Shown: in pieces, positions 61,981 through 64,000 of the stretch
Position numbering within the stretch: the stretch's first letter is position 1
Layout of the letters: each line of letters starts with the position of its first letter
DNA from: an uncultured Collinsella sp.
Lineage (GTDB): Bacteria; Actinomycetota; Coriobacteriia; Coriobacteriales; Coriobacteriaceae
Length of the DNA stretch: 64,000 nt
Assembly: GCA_902494565.1 (NCBI GenBank)
Contig: CABUTN010000004.1
Location: 26,512 to 90,511 of the forward strand
Direction: 5' to 3'
Position numbers and translations under genes: made by a program
Notes under the pieces: generated by a model
Databases searched by the model: none
What the model was told of the DNA's origin: nothing
The model's input: the letters and a program-made list of their open reading frames with translations, nothing else

Positions 61981-62488
61981 GGATACCTCCTTTGATTGCT
62001 TCCTAGCCAATATGGCGATAGGAATTAATGGCCCCCGGTGGGCGACGTATTAAATGGCTGCGCAATATATAGCGTAACCAAAGCAACATTATAGGCCACA
62101 TGTTCGAAATTGCAGGAAGACCGAGAGATTTGGTTTGGACTGGACGGAAATCCCCCTCTGTCTTGATCTATAACAATTAGGACCCGGTTTTGTCCCGCAG
62201 CTGTTACAGATTGAGACAATCAGCCGGGCCCACCTCGTCCACCTCGTCATCTGTGGTTTACGTGGGGGCATGCGAAGCACGGGTATACTAACCGGCGGCG
62301 AATCTGCTCCATCGCTTAGAGCTGCTGCGTCTGGACGGCGCGTGATAGAGCTGCCAAAGCGATCGCCAGCGTGCTGAGCAACGTCCTCTCTGTGCGCACC
62401 CGTTTTTGTATGTATTAGCGCACTACCAAGCACGCCCGTGCGGCCGCATGCCGTGCCCATAACGCGTGCAGATAAGGAACAACGACAT
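61981..62488. other. 508-bp divergent region before the RNA helicase gene
   Basis: Holds the FHA gene's upstream region, TGTAAC palindrome copy K, a TATACT -10-like hexamer at 62284-62289 without a clear -35, and a leader of about 200 nt before the helicase. No gene seen. Confidence 0.5.
62159..62217. repeat. TGTAAC palindrome, copy K
   Basis: Left arm TGTCTTGATCTATAAC (62159-62174, one change in the core), right arm GTTACAGATTGAGAC (62203-62217), 28-nt centre. Confidence 0.85.
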
Positions 62489-64000
62489 ATGCGTAATTCT
62501 GTATCCGACGTCACGGACGCCGAGATTCTGGACGAGACCCGCGAGGCCATGACCCAGGCTGCCTTCGATGCCGCCGACGAGGCAAATGCTGCCCAGGCCG
62601 TCGAGTCCGCTACCGAGAGCCTGCCCGCCTTTGACGAGCTGGGGCTTTCCGACGAGATGCTTCGTGCTATCGAGAACCTGGGCTACACGGCGCCAACGCC
62701 TGTTCAGGCCGGCTCCATCCCTGTGGTGCTCGAGGGCCGTGACCTGCTTGCCGCCGCTCAGACCGGCACCGGCAAGACGGCTGCCTTTTTGCTGCCGACC
62801 ATGAACAATCTGGAGCACATCGCTCCTCCCAAACCCGTGCGCGAGCGCGGCGGCCGCAACCGCCGTCGCGGTGTTAAAAAGCCCGAGGGCAACGGCCGTG
62901 GCCCCGTGATGCTCGTCATCACCCCTACGCGCGAGCTTGCCCAGCAGATCGACGAGGTCGCAAGCAAAATCGCCGACGTCACCGGCCATGTTGCCGTGAC
63001 CGTCGTGGGCGGCGTGAGCTACAAGCCGCAGACCGCGGCACTTAAGTACGGCTGCGACATCCTGGTCGCAACGCCGGGCCGTCTGGTCGATCTGATCGAG
63101 CAGGGTGCCTGCCACCTGGGCGAGGTCAAAGTGCTGGTACTCGACGAGGCCGACCGCATGCTCGATATGGGCTTTTTGCCCGCCGTCCGCCGCATTGTGC
63201 GCGAGACGCCGGCCGAGCGCCAGACGCTGCTGTTCTCGGCGACCCTCGACGAGGAGGCCGTGGGCGAGATCACCGATCTAGTGAGCGACCCGGCCCGCGT
63301 GGAGATCGCGCCCGCTACGTCGACCGCCGACACCGTCGACCAGTTTGTATTCCCGGTGTCCATCGAGGCCAAGAACAACCTGCTGCCCGAGTTCCTCAAG
63401 AAGGAGGGCCCGGAGCGTACTATCGTCTTCATGCGCACCAAGCACCGCGCCGACAGCTGCTGCCGTCGTCTGGAGCGTAAGGGCATCAAGGCCGCCGCGA
63501 TTCACGGCAACCGCAGCCAGGCCCAGCGCGAGCGTGCCCTTTCGGCCTTCCGCGACGGCACCGTCGACGTGCTGGTGGCAACCGATGTTCTCGCCCGCGG
63601 CATCGACATTAGCGACGTGCGCTACGTCGTGAACTTTGACGTGCCGGCCGAGCCGACCGACTATATCCACCGCATTGGCCGTACGGGCCGCGCCGGCGAG
63701 CTGGGCTGGGCCATTACGTTTGTGACCGAGCAGGACGTCGATGAGTTCTACGAGATCGAGAAGCTCATGGACAAGACGGCCGATATTTACGAAGCCGGCG
63801 ACCTGCATGTGGGTCCCAACCCGCCTGCGGTTGATCCCGAGCGCGACCCTGCGGCCTTTAAGGTGAAGAAGAAGACTAAGCGCGGCAAGTCCAAGAGCAA
63901 GAAGAAGCTTGAGCGGGCGCGTCGCGACGGCAAGCGCAACGGCGACGATTACGGCGATGTTGCCGGTCGTTCCAACCGCGGTCGCGACGAGCGCCGCGGC
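62489..64000 (+). CDS. DEAD-box ATP-dependent RNA helicase (C-terminus beyond the window)
   Basis: 504 codons are present with no stop. Motifs: AAAQTGTGKTAAF (I), PTRELAQQ (Ia), ATPGRL (Ib), LDEADRMLDMGF (II), LFSATL (III), VFMRTKHRAD (IV), VATDVLARGIDIS (V) and HRIGRTGRAG (VI). It has an N-terminal acidic extension of about 45 residues and a basic insertion of about 25 residues (RERGGRNRRRGVKKPEG) between motifs I and Ia. After residue 450 a Lys/Arg-rich tail begins. RhlE/CsdA-type roles in rRNA assembly or RNA decay are likely. The ATG at 62489 follows AAGGA. Confidence 0.92.
   Translation, partial: MRNSVSDVTDAEILDETREAMTQAAFDAADEANAAQAVESATESLPAFDELGLSDEMLRAIENLGYTAPTPVQAGSIPVVLEGRDLLAAAQTGTGKTAAFLLPTMNNLEHIAPPKPVRERGGRNRRRGVKKPEGNGRGPVMLVITPTRELAQQIDEVASKIADVTGHVAVTVVGGVSYKPQTAALKYGCDILVATPGRLVDLIEQGACHLGEVKVLVLDEADRMLDMGFLPAVRRIVRETPAERQTLLFSATLDEEAVGEITDLVSDPARVEIAPATSTADTVDQFVFPVSIEAKNNLLPEFLKKEGPERTIVFMRTKHRADSCCRRLERKGIKAAAIHGNRSQAQRERALSAFRDGTVDVLVATDVLARGIDISDVRYVVNFDVPAEPTDYIHRIGRTGRAGELGWAITFVTEQDVDEFYEIEKLMDKTADIYEAGDLHVGPNPPAVDPERDPAAFKVKKKTKRGKSKSKKKLERARRDGKRNGDDYGDVAGRSNRGRDERRG

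Overview
The window looks like a chromosomal segment of a GC-rich anaerobic actinobacterium of the class Coriobacteriia, most likely Collinsella or a close relative. This is inferred from the S13-S11-S4-rpoA-L17-truA order, the Ala/Lys/Glu-rich tails on L17 and L31, the anaerobe-type flavin reductase/rubredoxin pair, the split transketolase and overall codon use. No database search was possible. Most of the window is core housekeeping sequence. The unusual material is in the intergenic regions.

Layout. 0-3.5 kb: end of the ribosomal protein/rpoA operon and truA. 3.6-11 kb: a family 2-like glycosyltransferase, argR, a class A penicillin-binding protein (minus strand), a U32 peptidase-family protein and tyrS. 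11.1-12.7 kb: an IS110-family (IS1111-type) insertion with 13-bp inverted repeats and a non-coding segment that may encode a bridge RNA. 13-18.6 kb: adenine deaminase, two HAD phosphatases, citrate synthase and an ACT protein. 18.8-24.7 kb: rpmE with a structured leader, secA, prfB and a YitT-family protein. 24.9-33.1 kb: split transketolase, ftsE-ftsX, RNase R, a serine recombinase and a VanZ-like protein. 33.3-37.8 kb: a MurNAc recycling cluster (MurR-type regulator, murQ, PTS EIIBC, mupG). 37.9-44 kb: ArsC/Spx-like protein, tRNA-Gln and tRNA-Glu, a TPR protein, smpB, flavin reductase plus a 47-residue rubredoxin, an Nramp transporter and gpmA. 44.3-50.5 kb: gltB-gltD. 50.9-54.7 kb: an unknown protein, a gene with a nuclease-like C-terminus lying between arrays of palindromic repeats, and an amidohydrolase. 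54.8-58.5 kb: a zinc-ribbon membrane protein and a copper operon copA-copZ-csoR. 58.7-62 kb: an FHA protein and a Ser/Thr kinase with a DUF6273-like sensor. 62.5 kb to the end: a DEAD-box RNA helicase cut by the window edge.

The strongest undescribed signal is a family of about 59-bp palindromes with arms TGTCTCRATCTGTAAC and GTTACAGATYGAGAC around a 26-28 nt, partly conserved centre. There are ten intact copies and one decayed copy, all intergenic and all to the right of 41.8 kb. Four lie in tandem at an 80-bp period directly before, and two directly after, the gene for a DUF559/AbiEi-like protein. A second group of palindromes carries a GGGAC core and resembles REP elements. Several long nested inverted repeats lie near tyrS, a HAD gene, ftsE, rnr and the kinase gene. 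A TTTCGAAA palindrome is shared by the argR and gltB upstream regions.
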